From positions 20,095,526-20,159,525 of the forward strand of contig OX411545.1 in the NCBI GenBank assembly GCA_948146395.1: DNA of 64,000 nucleotides, in the 5' to 3' direction. This document shows, piece by piece, positions 21,787-33,413 of this stretch. This DNA is from Fragum whitleyi (taxonomy: Eukaryota; Mollusca; Bivalvia; Cardiida; Cardiidae). Under the pieces are notes generated by a model. It was not told where the DNA came from. It did no database searches and saw nothing but the letters and a program-made list of their open reading frames with translations. Numbering within the stretch: position 1 is the stretch's first letter; the number at the start of each line of letters is the position of its first letter. The translations under genes were made by a program, and so were the position numbers.

Positions 21787-23300
21787 ATTTGTTTGTTTGA
21801 ATGGGGTTCTATGCAGCTTTCCACATTATTTCAGTCATATCTTGACAGCTGGAGCACCTTGCAATGGATCCCTGGTATTTCTTTTACTAGTACAGAGGAA
21901 TCCGCTTATTAGCAACTCCTATTTGTCAGAGGAAAAGTTGCTATTAAGCGGATGTTTCTATTATCCGATATCTCGTTTAATTTAGTTTTCAACTTCCGGA
22001 AATGCAAGAGCACGTCGTCGGCTTGAATCGGTGGGGATTAATTCATGTACGTTTGATCAGTCCCGTTCGATTGATAGTATTTCAATGATGAAAAAAAAGA
22101 GTTAAATTGAAAGATTGAAAAGTCTATTTAGTTTATTCCCCCGACATCCTACTGGAAGCTACTAGCTTCTAAAGTCGCCGATTGATACAAATTAAACGTC
22201 GGCCACTAAGGGCCGCGAACGGGATGAGCCAAATTAAATTAAATTACCTTTTAAAGACTATCCATTAGAATTAATTCCTCAATTTATGTGAATTAGTTAC
22301 ACTGGCGAGTAAACACGAGAGAAAAGTGTGTCGGTTTGAAAACTCACACAACCTCGACCATGCCAGGTGTTCGGCGGTCCCTTTGAAGTTGGGTCAATCT
22401 TTGAGAAATTTACAGCGTGACGTCATATTAAAAATCGGTTAGAAAAGAAATCCTATGAATTTCTAGAATCTTTACCACTCGGATATTTCGATTAGGATAA
22501 TAATTTCTGATCTGAAGTAAGTAATTTTCGTTTTCAAATGATTTCGATACGTTATTTTTTCCATCGCGTATTTACAGAAAATTCCGTTTCAATTTCAGTA
22601 ACGTACGCATGGTTTCTGCGAAATAGTCTCATCCCTTTACAGGATTTAAAAAAAAATTATAAAACAAACCCGGAAGCGGGCAGCATGTGAACGATCGTGA
22701 ATCATTAAAAAGCCGAGCGGGATCGTCGTAAACTCGAAGAATATAAAGCAAAGCATTCGTTCCAGACTTTAATTAACTCTAACAAGAGCAAACAGCGATT
22801 ATGAATCGGGTAAAGGTGCGATTAACAACTTGACGCGTCTGTGTGTACTTTACGGATCGCGGCATCACCAGTCAAATAAAAGACAAAACTTGTGAATTTG
22901 ATTATTTGTCCCGATGTCGCCTCCCGATTGTTTCTAATATCCGATAAAATAGGGTCCCGGTGCAAAAAAATTGTTTCCATTATCCGGGAGTTTCTATTAT
23001 CCGAGTTCCGATTATCCGACGAATTTTACTTAGGCTAAAGAAGAAATGGTTTTGTGCTAGACGAAAAGTTGCTCATATCCGAAAATCCCGATTATCCGAG
23101 TTGCTAATAAAGGGATTCTACTGTGCTACCATCATATCCTTTCTTAGCCACCAGCTGCTATCCCACATAGGTCTACGATTATTAAGCCGTTTGTGGGAGA
23201 CAAATAGTTGGAAAGGATGAGTGCCGCCGACAGGGATCAAACCTGGACCTCAACATTAACAGTCAGACACACTACCAACTGCGCTATGTTGGCGGCACAT
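21787..23300 (-). mobile_element. SINE split by a Tigger-like transposon
   Basis: The minus-strand SINE tail and body (TTTGTTTGAATGGGGTTCTA to CTTTTACTAGTA) are left of the insertion. The rest of the body and head (CTACCATCATATCC to ACCAACTGCGCTATGTTGGC) are to the right. Removing 21893-23123 plus one TA restores an ordinary SINE. Confidence 0.8.
21893..23123. mobile_element. Tigger/pogo-like DNA transposon, non-autonomous
   Basis: The ends are CAGAGGAATCCGCTTATTAG and, reversed, CAGTAGAATCCCTTTATTAG, continuing to AGCAACTC: 26-base terminal repeats with a few mismatches. A TA precedes the left end and TG (from TA) follows the right. Subterminal GGATAATMGRAAC-like motifs recur near both ends. 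The interior (about 22000-22900) has no long ORF but keeps many CpGs. TIR form and TA target fit the Tc1/mariner superfamily, pogo/Tigger branch. Confidence 0.75.
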
Positions 23301-23624
23301 AAATCCACTGACATGACTGTGTGATAAAGCAGAAATTGCATAATTGATGAAACAAAACATGGTTTTGATTCACAGATGAGATGTTGTAAATAGCAAAAAA
23401 GTACTTCTGCAGTACAAAAATGGCTGCATGGGTTGTGGGCCAACTGATACAATACTTGCTTCCACAATGCTAGACATCCCAGTCAAAAGTCAATAGATTT
23501 TAACATGAACATTTTGGCACAATATGTGGCCGATATTAGATATGTCCACTATTGAATCCCACGATGCACCAATTAGTCGGTGACTGGTTGCTTATTTTAT
23601 CCGATAAAGGCATCACCAAAGGGC

Positions 23625-24130
23625 CAACTTATTTCTCATCCCGTGCGGGTGTTGTTGCCTGCTTTATCAGAGAATCTCTCTGACAGCAGGCTACCAGCTC
23701 TAGACTGGTTCAAATATCATCTGTTAGAATAGCCTAGAAAAGGCCATTCTGATATTAGACAGTGAGACCAGTCTACTCCGACCCGAAAGTGGGCCTGAAA
23801 TAACTTGGCCAAATGTGTCTGGGTGTTTATATGACTGTAGCTTTAATATGTTTTTGATACATTTAAGGCTGAGGCAAAGCAGGTATGTTGAGTATTTTCT
23901 CATATAGATGATTGTCACCAAGAGGTTTCAATGAGTAACCCAACATGAGGATTGGATGAGGGTTTACTTATTCAGGGCAAACTTATTTCTGACCCTGGGT
24001 GGGTATTGCTGCCCACTACATCAGAGTATCTCTCAGACAGCGGGCTACCAGCTCTAGACTGGTCCAACTATCAACTATTAGAATAGCCTAGAATAGGCTA
24101 TTCTGATGGTTGAAAGTAGGACCAGTCTAC
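23625..24130. repeat. Two direct copies of a ~165-bp hairpin repeat
   Basis: AACTTATTTCTCATCC (23625) and AACTTATTTCTGACCC (about 23978) start two similar blocks. Each holds CTACCAGCTCTAGACTGGT and a palindrome TAGAATAGCC...GGCTATTCT ending ACCAGTCTA. Spacing is about 353 bases. Confidence 0.65.
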
Positions 24131-24139
24131 ACCTGGGTA

Positions 24140-24305
24140 GGATTTTGGTCAAAAATAATTTCATTATTCCATCTCATCATGAGCCATGGTATTGATATGA
24201 GAAATAACATTCCAGGAATCCACTGTTAGGACTGATGTTCCAGCCACAGTAATAATTCTAAAATAATGTTTCTAATGAAGTTAAACACCGTTCAACTAAT
24301 CAATC
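24140..24305 (+). mobile_element. SINE fragment, strongly decayed
   Basis: CAGGAATCCACTGTTAGGAC...ATGTTCCAGCCACAG and a tail ending AACTAATCAATC match the 3' half of the SINE. Confidence 0.5.
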
Positions 24306-24336
24306 CTTTTCTTGTCACTAAGGATGGTTCTGGGAC

Positions 24337-24408
24337 TATTTTAAGGGGTCATTGCAAAACTATTGTAAGTACTTATATATTTATAGGCACTTAAAATAGT
24401 TTTACATT
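24337..24408. repeat. Fold-back element, GAGGGGTCAG type (decayed)
   Basis: AGGGGTCATTGCAAAACTAT...TAAGTAC is followed by GCACTTAAAATAGTTTTACA in inverse orientation. Confidence 0.5.
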
Positions 24409-24684
24409 GACCAATCAATTTACAATGCTGTTCATCAATGTCTCACGTTATCTGAGTAATCCTAGAATTTCCTATGATGAGGACATTATTGATTCTTAGT
24501 AATATATAATGGGCTGTGATACATATACCTGGTGACTGTAATACAGCATTGTTGTCTGTTTTTACAGATGTCTCATTGAATTACCTTATACAGGATAAGT
24601 CATTGTTAGTCATCCTTGTCAACTGCATGGCAACTGCAATATGATTTCTGTATTTCTTATAATTAACAATCTAACCAGTTTTAA

Positions 24685-25026
24685 CAGGGATGTGGAATTC
24701 CCATGCCCAACTTGCCTTACACGAGCTTTTATACCTGCTGATGAGTAGATTTTTTGAAGCTACTTACTATGTAAATACCAGTGCAATTCTGAGATGGTAT
24801 TAATAGATAGAAGTGATTAATTATCTTAATGTTTGTATCAAAGGTTAAAAAACATCGTGTTTAAAGATGAAAATGCAGCATTATCTTCCATGAAAACAAT
24901 GTTTTCTCAAAATTGATTTATTCTCTTATTTTTGTGGACAATTTCATTTTGATCCTGGACAAGTAGAAAATAACATTTTACCTGTCCAAGGACAAGTTGT
25001 AAAAAATATTTATTTCCACACCCCTG
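24685..25026. mobile_element. hAT-like MITE, TIR CAGGGGTGTGGAA (copy 2)
   Basis: Starts CAGGGATGTGGAATTCCCAT and ends TTTCCACACCCCTG. The interior matches 265-625 (GATCCTGGACAAGTAGA). Confidence 0.7.
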
Positions 25027-25672
25027 TTTGTAAAAAAAAAGAAATCCAAAAACAGACATAGAGCTCTACGATTTTCAACAGCATGGGCAGGTCGCTGAGG
25101 ACTTGGAATGCAGATCACCGCCTTTAATTTCTGACAAGATATGGTTATCAAATCGAAAAAATCTGGAAAGCATCATCTTGTCAATTAGAGAACAACATTT
25201 TGTAACTACAGCGTTGTTTTAGCTGTGGTTACAACACTTTGTTTGCCAACTAGTGGGAATATGATAAGAAATGACATTTTCAGTTGGACCCCACTCAGAA
25301 AAAATTCAGGATTTGCGCATGGATCAACCCATTACTATAAAAGAAGGTTTAAATGAAAGACATCTTTGACCTATTCAACTTTGAGCATAATTTTGAGGGT
25401 ATTCTAGATGTTCTAAAATTTTAAAATGTTTAACCCTTTTCATACTGAAATTAATGAAGACAATGTATGCTAAGATTAGGGCTGACTATCGGCTGGGAAA
25501 ATCACTATCACGATAGTTTTACTATCGTAGCATTGATATCGTTATACTATCACTATCGTCAGATATCTATCATGATATATCACGATACTATCAGTAATCT
25601 ATTTTCTTATATTTATTTTCTTTAATATCAACAGGTTCTCTACAAATTGAGTCATTTACACTATGTTTTAAT

Positions 25673-25930
25673 GTTGGTTAGGCATAAGACTTCCAATCTG
25701 GAAGTTGTGGGTTTGATCCCCGGTGGCGGCAAATATTCTTTCCAATGTTTGTCTCTCACCAATGGGTAGATAATCGTAAACCTATGTGAAATAGCAGTCA
25801 GAGGCTAGGAAAGGGTGTAAATGTAGTACAGGTGAAAGAAATACCAGGAATCCATTGTTAGGTGCTCCGGCCGCTGTGATATAACTGTGAAATTGTTGAA
25901 AGCGGCATAAAACCTATTCAAACAAAACAA
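25673..25930 (+). mobile_element. SINE inside the hAT, with 13-bp target duplication
   Basis: ACTATGTTTTAAT flanks the element exactly (25660-25672 and 25931-25943). It has a tRNA-like head (GTTGGTTAGGCATAAGACTT, B box GGGTTTGATCCCC), the family body and a CAAACAAAACAA tail. Confidence 0.9.
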
Positions 25931-26743
25931 ACTATGTTTTAATAGTGTGTAACAAAGTATACAAGAGATTCTGTGCATAGATGTTTAACTTCTTCCATTG
26001 CAAATCTGAAAGGTCCCGAACACAGGCAATTCAAAATTTATTTTCCATTATCTTGAAATCTGCAGCCATGTCAGACAAATTCAACCATAAATTTGGACAT
26101 AATAAAATAATTACTTTTTGCATCTATAGATAAATAATCAAGCTCGTGTCTGAAAACACTGCTAAATTATCATCGTTGGGAGAGATTCATTGCCGAATTT
26201 AGTAAGTAACCAAGCCGCCGATCTTATTGATTTAATTGTTTAGTGTCTGAGTTTTGCGAAAGAGGCATGTGCCAGACGATCGTATTTAAATGTCAATTTT
26301 TTTTTAGACTGCCGAACAGGGATTTCACTCAAAGAAGACTGGAATTTTTTTATTGATAATTGTTAATTAAATGGTTCCCGGGTCCCAGAAGGTTGTTTCA
26401 CTCTGTGTTATCAAAGATCATAAAGTCCCACACGTCGCCGCTTTGTCGCTAAAAGATAGTAACCGCAGCCAACCCCAATTCTTGTTATGACTTTTTGGCA
26501 ATGACCGACGAGTAATGATAAAAAAACAAAAAAAACCAATGAGAAAATCAAGCTCTTATTACAAAATTATAAAAAAATCTAACTCGACTCCGCTCAATTG
26601 AAATAAAGGTTGATGTGAAATATCAAAATTGTCTGCATATATTTGGATTAAGTCCTACCTGCTGTGAAAAAATAAATAAATCCCGTTTTCCCAAAAAAAA
26701 TGTACAACAGAGACAAACAAGTATCTGGTGTTGTATGCAACAC

Positions 26744-27672
26744 ATAAAGTCCCCTACCGGCTTCGTTTGTCTCAATGTTTTCCCACGCCAATTCTATCAG
26801 GGACGTCAAAACCAGGTCTTGTTTTGGAAAGGGTTAAACAAGACTTACATGAGTTGTTGTCTCTGCTGTGCCCACTATACAATTCATGCAAGCAATAGAC
26901 AGATGCAAGAAATAGTATCAATAACAGTTACCTTGTCTGATCCAAGATGTTTTTCTTCAGTCTTGTTGGTAAGAAATGAGAACTTTCACTGGAGGTGATT
27001 AATACTGCTGCATCACCACCCTGACTAACATGGCTTATAAAATTTTTTACATTTTAAAACAGGTTTCATCAAGTTAGCTTGCTTAGTTATTAAGTTATTG
27101 CAGGATCCATTTTTTGCCATATTTTCACTATTTCCGTTACCATAGCAACCGCACTTTTTGTCAAAGAACAAAGATAAAATGATGTGCATAATCTACACAT
27201 TGCCATCTAGTCATATACCAAGTCTCATCAAATTAGCTTGCTTACTTATTAACTTATCGCAGGATCCAATATTTTTTGCCATATTTTCACTATTTCCGTA
27301 ACCATAGCAACAACAATTTTAGTCTAAAAACAAAAATAAAATGATGTGCATAATCTACACATTGCCATATAGTCATATACAAAGTCTCATCAAACTAGCT
27401 TGCTTAGTTATTATCTTATGGCAGGATCCCATTTTTGGCCATATTTTCACTATTTCTGTAACCATAGCAACCTCAATTTAAGTCGAAAAACAAAAATAAA
27501 ATGATGTGCATAATCTACACATTGCCATCTAGTCATATACCAACTTTCATCAAAAACGCTTGCTTAGTTATTAAGTTATCGCGGGATCCAGATTTGAGCG
27601 GACAGACGGACGGACAGACGGAGGGCAAACCTATAGTCCCCTCCGGTGTGAACACCGGTAGGGGACTAATAA
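26744..27672 (-). mobile_element. Microsatellite-headed element with ~160-bp monomers
   Basis: Seen from the minus strand it begins with the fold-back TAGTCCCCTACCGGTG...CACCGGAGGGGACTATAG, followed by the CCGT/CTGT run at 27597-27625. About 3.5 monomers of 160 bases follow (GCCATATTTTCACTATTTCC at 27117, 27278 and 27438), and AGTCCCCTACCGG appears again, inverted, at the far end near 26747. The monomers each contain CATCAAATTAGCTTGC and CCATAGCAAC. Head, microsatellite and array come in the same order as in the other families. Confidence 0.65.
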
Positions 27673-27678
27673 AGCGTA

Positions 27679-27987
27679 TCAATTATCTTCAAGATGGAAA
27701 GGGTTTGACATCTCATGAGGGTTAAAAAGCGTGCGTGGTGTGTCAAGTCCAGAAGCTGACCAAAAAATAGCTAAACACCTGGCGTCTGTGTCTTTGATTA
27801 CCCGTTCTCCCTCCTTGAAAAATAAACTGTTCCGGATGCCTTTCTTCATAACGACAGTAAACTGTTTATTTTTCGTGAATTCGATAAAAGCCTCTCGGAC
27901 TTTATTTCGGATTATTGGAACTGGTATTTTCTCTTTCTCTCTTTTTCCCTTTTTCTTTTTTATTAACGCAAGAGGCCAAGAAAACAT
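27679..27987 (-). CDS. Unrecognised ORF near the hAT right end
   Basis: An open frame of 102 codons starts MFSWPLALIKKKKGKREKEK and continues VREAFIEFTKNKQFTVVMKK and CLAIFWSASGLDTP. It is lysine-rich, with good CpG content compared with its surroundings. It may be a remnant of the hAT-encoded protein or of captured host sequence. No domain is recognised, and the overlapping plus-strand frame is equally long, so coding status is doubtful. Confidence 0.25.
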   Translation of the reverse strand: MFSWPLALIKKKKGKREKEKIPVPIIRNKVREAFIEFTKNKQFTVVMKKGIRNSLFFKEGERVIKDTDARCLAIFWSASGLDTPRTLFNPHEMSNPFHLEDN

Positions 27988-28416
27988 TGAAATTCTGTCT
28001 AAGTAATCTTTGATTATTTACTATCGAAACTATCGATATGTGGACAAACTATCGCAATAGTTATCGATGTCGGAGAATTGCAATCAATACATCGATATCG
28101 TGACTGTCACTATCACAATACATCGACCTATCGATCTATCGTTACACCCCTAGCTAAGATAGGCTGAATGTCTGTGCAGTCTGATCTTAGTCCTTACTTT
28201 CTGCCTATGATGGTTTGATTTGTGTACAGTAGGGGCATGTCTTGAACAGCATCAGCACAATACAAATGTCAAGGTCACAATATTGAACTTTGTTATACTG
28301 TATATAAAAGTTATTTATAAACATGATGATAATCACCAGAAGTCATGTCATAGGCTTATGTCACAGTGTGTTTCTCAGAAAACAGTGTTTAAACAGGACA
28401 ATTCTGTTGGGAGGTA

Positions 28417-28667
28417 TTAACCCTTGTCATGCTGAATAAAAAACCTTGGCAAAATTATACATCTAAATCAAAGTACTGAAAGTCCTGTATTTCCTTATTG
28501 TGAGTCAGCATTTGATTTTGAAATGTTAATTTCTGAAAATTTTCATGTTGAAAAATGAAAATTAGGTTGCATGGACTAAGATCAGATTGCACTTATGTGC
28601 AGGCTGATGTTTGTCCATACCTCCTGCCAAAGCAGGAATATTCCGGGATCAGCAATGCAAGGGTTAA
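28417..28667. mobile_element. TTAA MITE (piggyBac-like) with an empty-site paralogue
   Basis: TTAACCCTTGTCATGCTGAA to CAGCAATGCAAGGGTTAA, with TTAA at both ends. The duplicate locus at 42235 reads GAGGTATTATGGACAATTC, that is, the target without the element. Confidence 0.85.
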
Positions 28668-28745
28668 GGACAATTCCACTTTTGTACGTAATTTTGATTG
28701 AGGCAAATGTGTCTAATGAATATATTATTTTTCCTTTATTGAAGG

Positions 28746-29622
28746 TACAACTCATTTCAAAAGTCACATGTGGACTTCTGTATCAGTTGGCATAAAAATG
28801 ATTTCCTTAAAGCTGCTCTTTCACAGATTGGGAAAATGAGATTTTTGAATTTTTTTGTAAAATCAATCGGAAGTAACGACCTCATCATGTTGAAGCCATT
28901 TAAATAATAAGATTCAATCTGGTAATGCATGGAAAGAAAGACCAATATTCCTGAATTTAGCGAAATTCATTCTGAAAAATAAAGCAACTACTAAAGCCTA
29001 AAAATATATATATGTATATTCATCTTTTTTGAGCCAACTATTTACACATGTGCATTCCGCACGTTTGTCTTATTCAATCAAAAATTGAGGGAAAAGTATT
29101 TGACAGCTGGAATCTTCATATCAATACAAACAAAAATGAAACATTATTCACAGAAAATAATAATTTTGTAATTTATAGACTCGAAATAGATAGACTGGAT
29201 CCCACACTGATCTTGCCGCTTCGAAAAAATAAGTAAGAATATTATTGAAGTATGTTGTTTTTAGCGCCAATGCCCTTGGGCCATTCTTAAACATAAAAAA
29301 ATACACACATTTCAAAATCGAAGAACAAGTTTTGTATTTTTCTATGAAAATCTGTGAAAGAGCAGCTTTAATGTTTTGAAGTGCAAGCATGACCATTAAA
29401 ACATTTTTGACATGACTGAGAAAACCTGAGGTATTGCTTTAGCCTTGGTGTTGTCCTCTTTGTTGTAGTTATTTCAATGCAAAAGCGTTGACATTTTGTG
29501 ATATTTCTTGTATTACTAAAGGCATTCACTTCAAACTTGAAACCTATGTTCAGAAACCTATTCTATCAAGGGGATAACTCTAGATGCATTTTGTGAAAAT
29601 TACTCTCCTTTTTGACTTACAT
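28746..29622. other. Intronic, nothing firmly recognised
   Basis: Phrases such as AGCTGCTCTTTCACAGATTG near 28810 and, inverted, TCTGTGAAAGAGCAGCTT near 29350 suggest a ~550-base inverted-repeat element between 28808 and 29371. I could not fix its ends or target duplication. Confidence 0.45.
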
Positions 29623-30958
29623 TTCGTCCGTCTGTCCGTAATTCCGTCCGTCCGTCCGTCCGTCCCCACCTATTTCTCCATAACCCCTGGGCCAAATTGA
29701 ATGAAACTTACCATGTTAACTCCCTATGATATAGTGATGATGGATCTGTGACGGTTTTTGGATTTGAGGCCTCGTCACGGGAAAAGGGGACTTAGGGTAA
29801 AAAACAGTTTTTCCCAAATTTCTCCTAGTCTAACAGTCAGAATTTAGTGAAATTTCATATTTGTGTAGCAAATCAGATGCCCTTTACTATAAACAATTTG
29901 AAATTAACGTAAAAAAAAAAAATATCATGGAAAAAGGGGGCTTAATGTTTGTTACCTTTACGTAAGCGCGTAAATTACAGTTATTCTTTCATTTCTCCTA
30001 GTCTTATGCTCAGAATTAGATGAAATTTCACATTTGAGTAGCAAATAAGATCCTCTTTAACTTAAACTATTTGAAATTTGTGTCTTAAAATATGTCATGC
30101 AAAAAGGGGGTTTAATGTTTGTTACCTTTATATTAGCTGTATAAGATAACAGCTTATTTGAGTCTTTGAAATCTGACCACAGAGCATATCTCCTAAAGTA
30201 TAATAGCTATCAACTTGAAACTTTATGGGTGGATAGACCTTATGGAGGAGAAGTGCAGTGCACAAGAACTACAACTCTTGCTTGCATAATTTTGCAGTTA
30301 TTGCCCTTTGTTATTTTTGATACTTAGATCATGTCTGGAGCATATCTCCTAAAGTAAAATAGCTATCAACTTGAAACTTTATGGGTGGATAGATCTCATG
30401 GAGGAGAAGTGCTATGCACAAGGACTACAACTCTTGCTTGCATAATTTTGGAGTTACTGCCCTTTGTTATTTTTGATACTTAGATTATATCTGGAGCATA
30501 TCTCCTAAAGTATAATAGCTATCAACTTGAACATTTATGGGTGGATAGATCTCATGGAGGCGAAGTGCAGTGCACAAGAACTACAACTCTTACTTGCATA
30601 ATTTTGCAGTTATTGCCCTTTGTTATTTTTGATACTTAGATTTTGTCTGGAGCATATCTCCTAAAGTATGATAGATTTCAACTTGAAACTTTATGGGTGG
30701 ATAGATCTCATGGAGGAGAAGTGCAATACACCAGAACTATAACTCTTGCTTGCATGATTTTGGAGTTATTGCCCTTCATTATTTTTAATACATTTAATAG
30801 GAGGTAAATCTCTGACAGTACAAAAGAATCTTTAATTCATTAGGCTTCAGTTTACTATCAAGCTTTTGTGGTGGGGGATGTCCATGTCCAACATGGCTCT
30901 TGTTTTTGTGACAATGCCTTATTCGGGGAGCATAATCCGTCTCTGACGGCTCTTGTTA
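29623..30958 (+). mobile_element. Microsatellite-headed element, copy 2, four 156-bp monomers
   Basis: Matches 8571-10563 but lacks the first ~50 bases. (TCCG)n lies at 29625-29665. Monomers start at 30183, 30339, 30495 and 30651, exactly 156 bases apart. The end is CTGACGGCTCTTGTTAA. It has no hAT insertion and so serves as the empty site for 9105-9865. Confidence 0.8.
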
Positions 30959-31330
30959 ACGGTATTTTCTATAGTTGCCTACCAAAGATTTTGTACTAAG
31001 TTTACTGTAAAAATCTATAGGATAAGCCTTTTTGTTCTGCCACAAGTCAATTACAAGGGATTTTGATGGGCAAAAACTTTGTTATGCAATGGATTGCATC
31101 CCTTGATCATTGAAACAGAACATATTAATGACTTGAAGCATAAAAAACAAGAATTAATTAGTAATGAGGGTTTATGGCGACTGCCGTAATAAACTCTGGA
31201 TAATTATTACCTGTTTATTACTTATTACATTACCTGAAAAATATCCCACCCATTTACATGGTATTGACGCAATCATTAAAGTACAGATAAGAGGGAACAT
31301 GCCAGTCTAAAATCGTCATTTCTTTACAAA

Positions 31331-31400
31331 ACCCTATTTTGTGGGTATTATTTAAATCATCTCAATAAGATGATTCAAATGAGTACCCATAACATTGAGT
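31331..31400. repeat. ~70-bp palindrome around TCATCTCAATAAGATGA (copy 3)
   Basis: ACCCTATTTTGTGGGTATTA pairs with GAGTACCCATAACATTGAGT. Confidence 0.6.
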
Positions 31401-32057
31401 TTGAGCAAGAATTATTGAAATATTAATGATCTAAAATTGAAATCCACCTTAATCTGTAGCTTTTATAGTCGGCTTTGATGTTAAGGTTTGACCAATTGAA
31501 GGGAAAAATTGAACAGAATGTTTTGCATGGCTCACTTACTGAGATGAAAAAAACATAGTGAAATTTTGTGCTCAATCTGTTTGTCTGTCTGTAAACTTGT
31601 TCATCCCACTTATTTATTAGTCTGTAAAGAGAATTAATAGAGAAAAGTTAAAAGAAAAAAAAAATAAATAAAAAATCTCGAAATATAAGTGCTTTTAGAT
31701 TAGTTAATTGAGTAAAATGAAAATTTGATTAAAAACTATCTTCTTGCACATTAGGCCTGTATTTTTTTGTAAAAGAGGGTCTGAGAAGATAAAGAATTTT
31801 AATGGTTCAAGGGAGGTAACTTGTCTTAGGATTTCCTTATTGATTGCATCTCATACTAAGCAAATATGTCCCTCTATAATGATAATTATCAAAAAATAAT
31901 TTTAAAAAAAGCTTTTTAGAGGCCCTTTGAGACCTATTAATATGATAGATATTAGTTTTCTAATCCAAAAAAAGTTTGAGGGCATATGTTACTTCAAAAA
32001 AGGGTAAAAACCATTGTGAGGCAGCAGAAATAAGTTTGTGACAATTTTCCTCTTTAG
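31401..32057. other. Intronic, nothing recognised
   Basis: About 650 bases. It includes a short TCTGTTTGTCTGTCTG run near 31577 without recognisable flanking ends. Confidence 0.35.
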
Positions 32058-32058
32058 C

Positions 32059-32087
<29 letters not shown>
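32058..32087. repeat. (AAT)10 microsatellite, probable LINE tail
   Basis: About ten AAT units directly before CGACTTAATTTAAAGAGG. On the minus strand this is an (ATT)n tail as seen at the 3' ends of many CR1/L2-type LINEs. Confidence 0.6.
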
Positions 32088-32090
<3 letters not shown>

Positions 32091-33413
32091 GACTTAATTT
32101 AAAGAGGATACATATTTGGTTTCCCAATCTTCCATATGGTCCTCACAAAATTGGTTTACAAAAGCATACAAATATTTACACAATTTTATACAAGATGATC
32201 AACATGATTTACCCATTTCCCAACAATCCAGCTTTTAACACCTAAGGAGAGGCCTTTGGAAACATCATGGAAAATGAAGAAATGACTTGTTACAGGCACT
32301 TTTCCTTAGTCCTAAATGTTTCCTTCCCCAAAAACTTAAATGCATCATAGGCAACGTCTATGAATTCAGACCTGGGGTCTTAATCCTTGTTATCTAGAAA
32401 TGGGTCAAGGATATTTTCTAATTCAATAATCAAAAACACTGTAATAAGATAAGAATGTTGGGTTATCCTAAGTTCCTTAGCTATACCACTGTGTTTTCAA
32501 TTTCTTTGACAAAAGGAAGTAACTTATGCTGTTTGAAAATATTAATATTACTTTAAATTTTCAAAATTAACGAAAGCAATTTATCGACCAGTATTAATCA
32601 TTTGTCAAATTTTGTTTTACATTGAAATAGTATAGACTGCTGACAAGATACATAAAGGCCTTTCCAATGTTTTCAGCAGTTTAGGTTCAGAATCAGGATT
32701 TAACCACAGACAACTTGAAATCAAATAATGCATACAGCTTTTGTTCACATAATACCTTTTGACAACATCATCACTTTAACAGATTAAACTAAGTTTTAGG
32801 GAAACACAGGTAAATAAATCAGAGTTAACAAATACTTTTATGTCATATTCTTTTGTGTCCAGTTGCTTGTGTAGATTTATTTTCTGTAGGGTCAAATTGC
32901 ACTTAGAAAGTGGAAGTTTTCATAAAAATGACATTTGGCAATAAATCAACATGACATATATGAAACAGACATAGAAATTGAGAAGAAGAAGAAGAAGAAT
33001 GCTGAAAGTTGAAAATTGTACAGTGTGTACCTCTAATTTTCAACAGCATTATTTCTCTTTCTTCTGATAAGATTACACCGACCAATGAATATTTAAGCAT
33101 AGTTTAACAACTGGACATTGATTTTTACTACTAGACAATTCTATATACTAGCTTTGAAGACATTTAGTTGTATTAAAATTTAAGGAAATAGCATGGAGGA
33201 TCATCATCATACCATTTACAAATCGAAACTCTTTATCACCAATCAGAGAAATCAGTAATGATACTAGACATAGATATTTAGTCATTAGTAGATTAAACAG
33301 TACGATAATTCTTTATTAAGTTAAGTAACATTAGAAAACTAAACATTTGCAGTAAACAAATTTGGTTGATTATCATTAATACATTTTAATGATAAACTGC
33401 CTATCATTCTGTT

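Larger units (their letters stand above)
25477..28152. mobile_element. 2.7-kb hAT transposon with exact 8-bp target duplication
   Basis: GCTAAGAT flanks both sides (25469-25476 and 28153-28160). The ends are TAGGGCTGACTATCG and, reversed, TAGGGGTGTAACGATAG. Clusters of ATCGATA/CACTATCACGATA motifs fill the subterminal 150 bases, as is usual in hAT families. The same locus without the element is at 41961 (GTATGCTAAGATCAGGC). It hosts a SINE (25673-25930) and a tandem-repeat element (26744-27672). No recognisable transposase remains. An unexplained minus-strand ORF lies near its right end (27679-27987). Confidence 0.85.
25335..28745 (+). repeat. Dispersed low-copy repeat, copy A, with two insertions
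   Basis: Outside the insertions at 25477-28152 and 28417-28667, the sequence matches 41849-42316: GAAAGACATCTTTGACC, TTTTGAGGGTATTCTAG, TGTGTACAGTAGGGGCATGT, TGATGTCATAGGCTTATGTC-like text, and TGTCTAATGAATATATT. The unit without insertions is about 480 bases. Its nature is unknown; it holds an internal hairpin (CTAAGAT...GTCTGATCTTAG). Confidence 0.7.

Noticed and set aside
26615..26998. 127-codon plus-strand frame inside the 2.7-kb hAT
   Set aside because: It crosses the left boundary of the nested tandem-repeat element (26744), so it is a chance fusion of two mobile elements.
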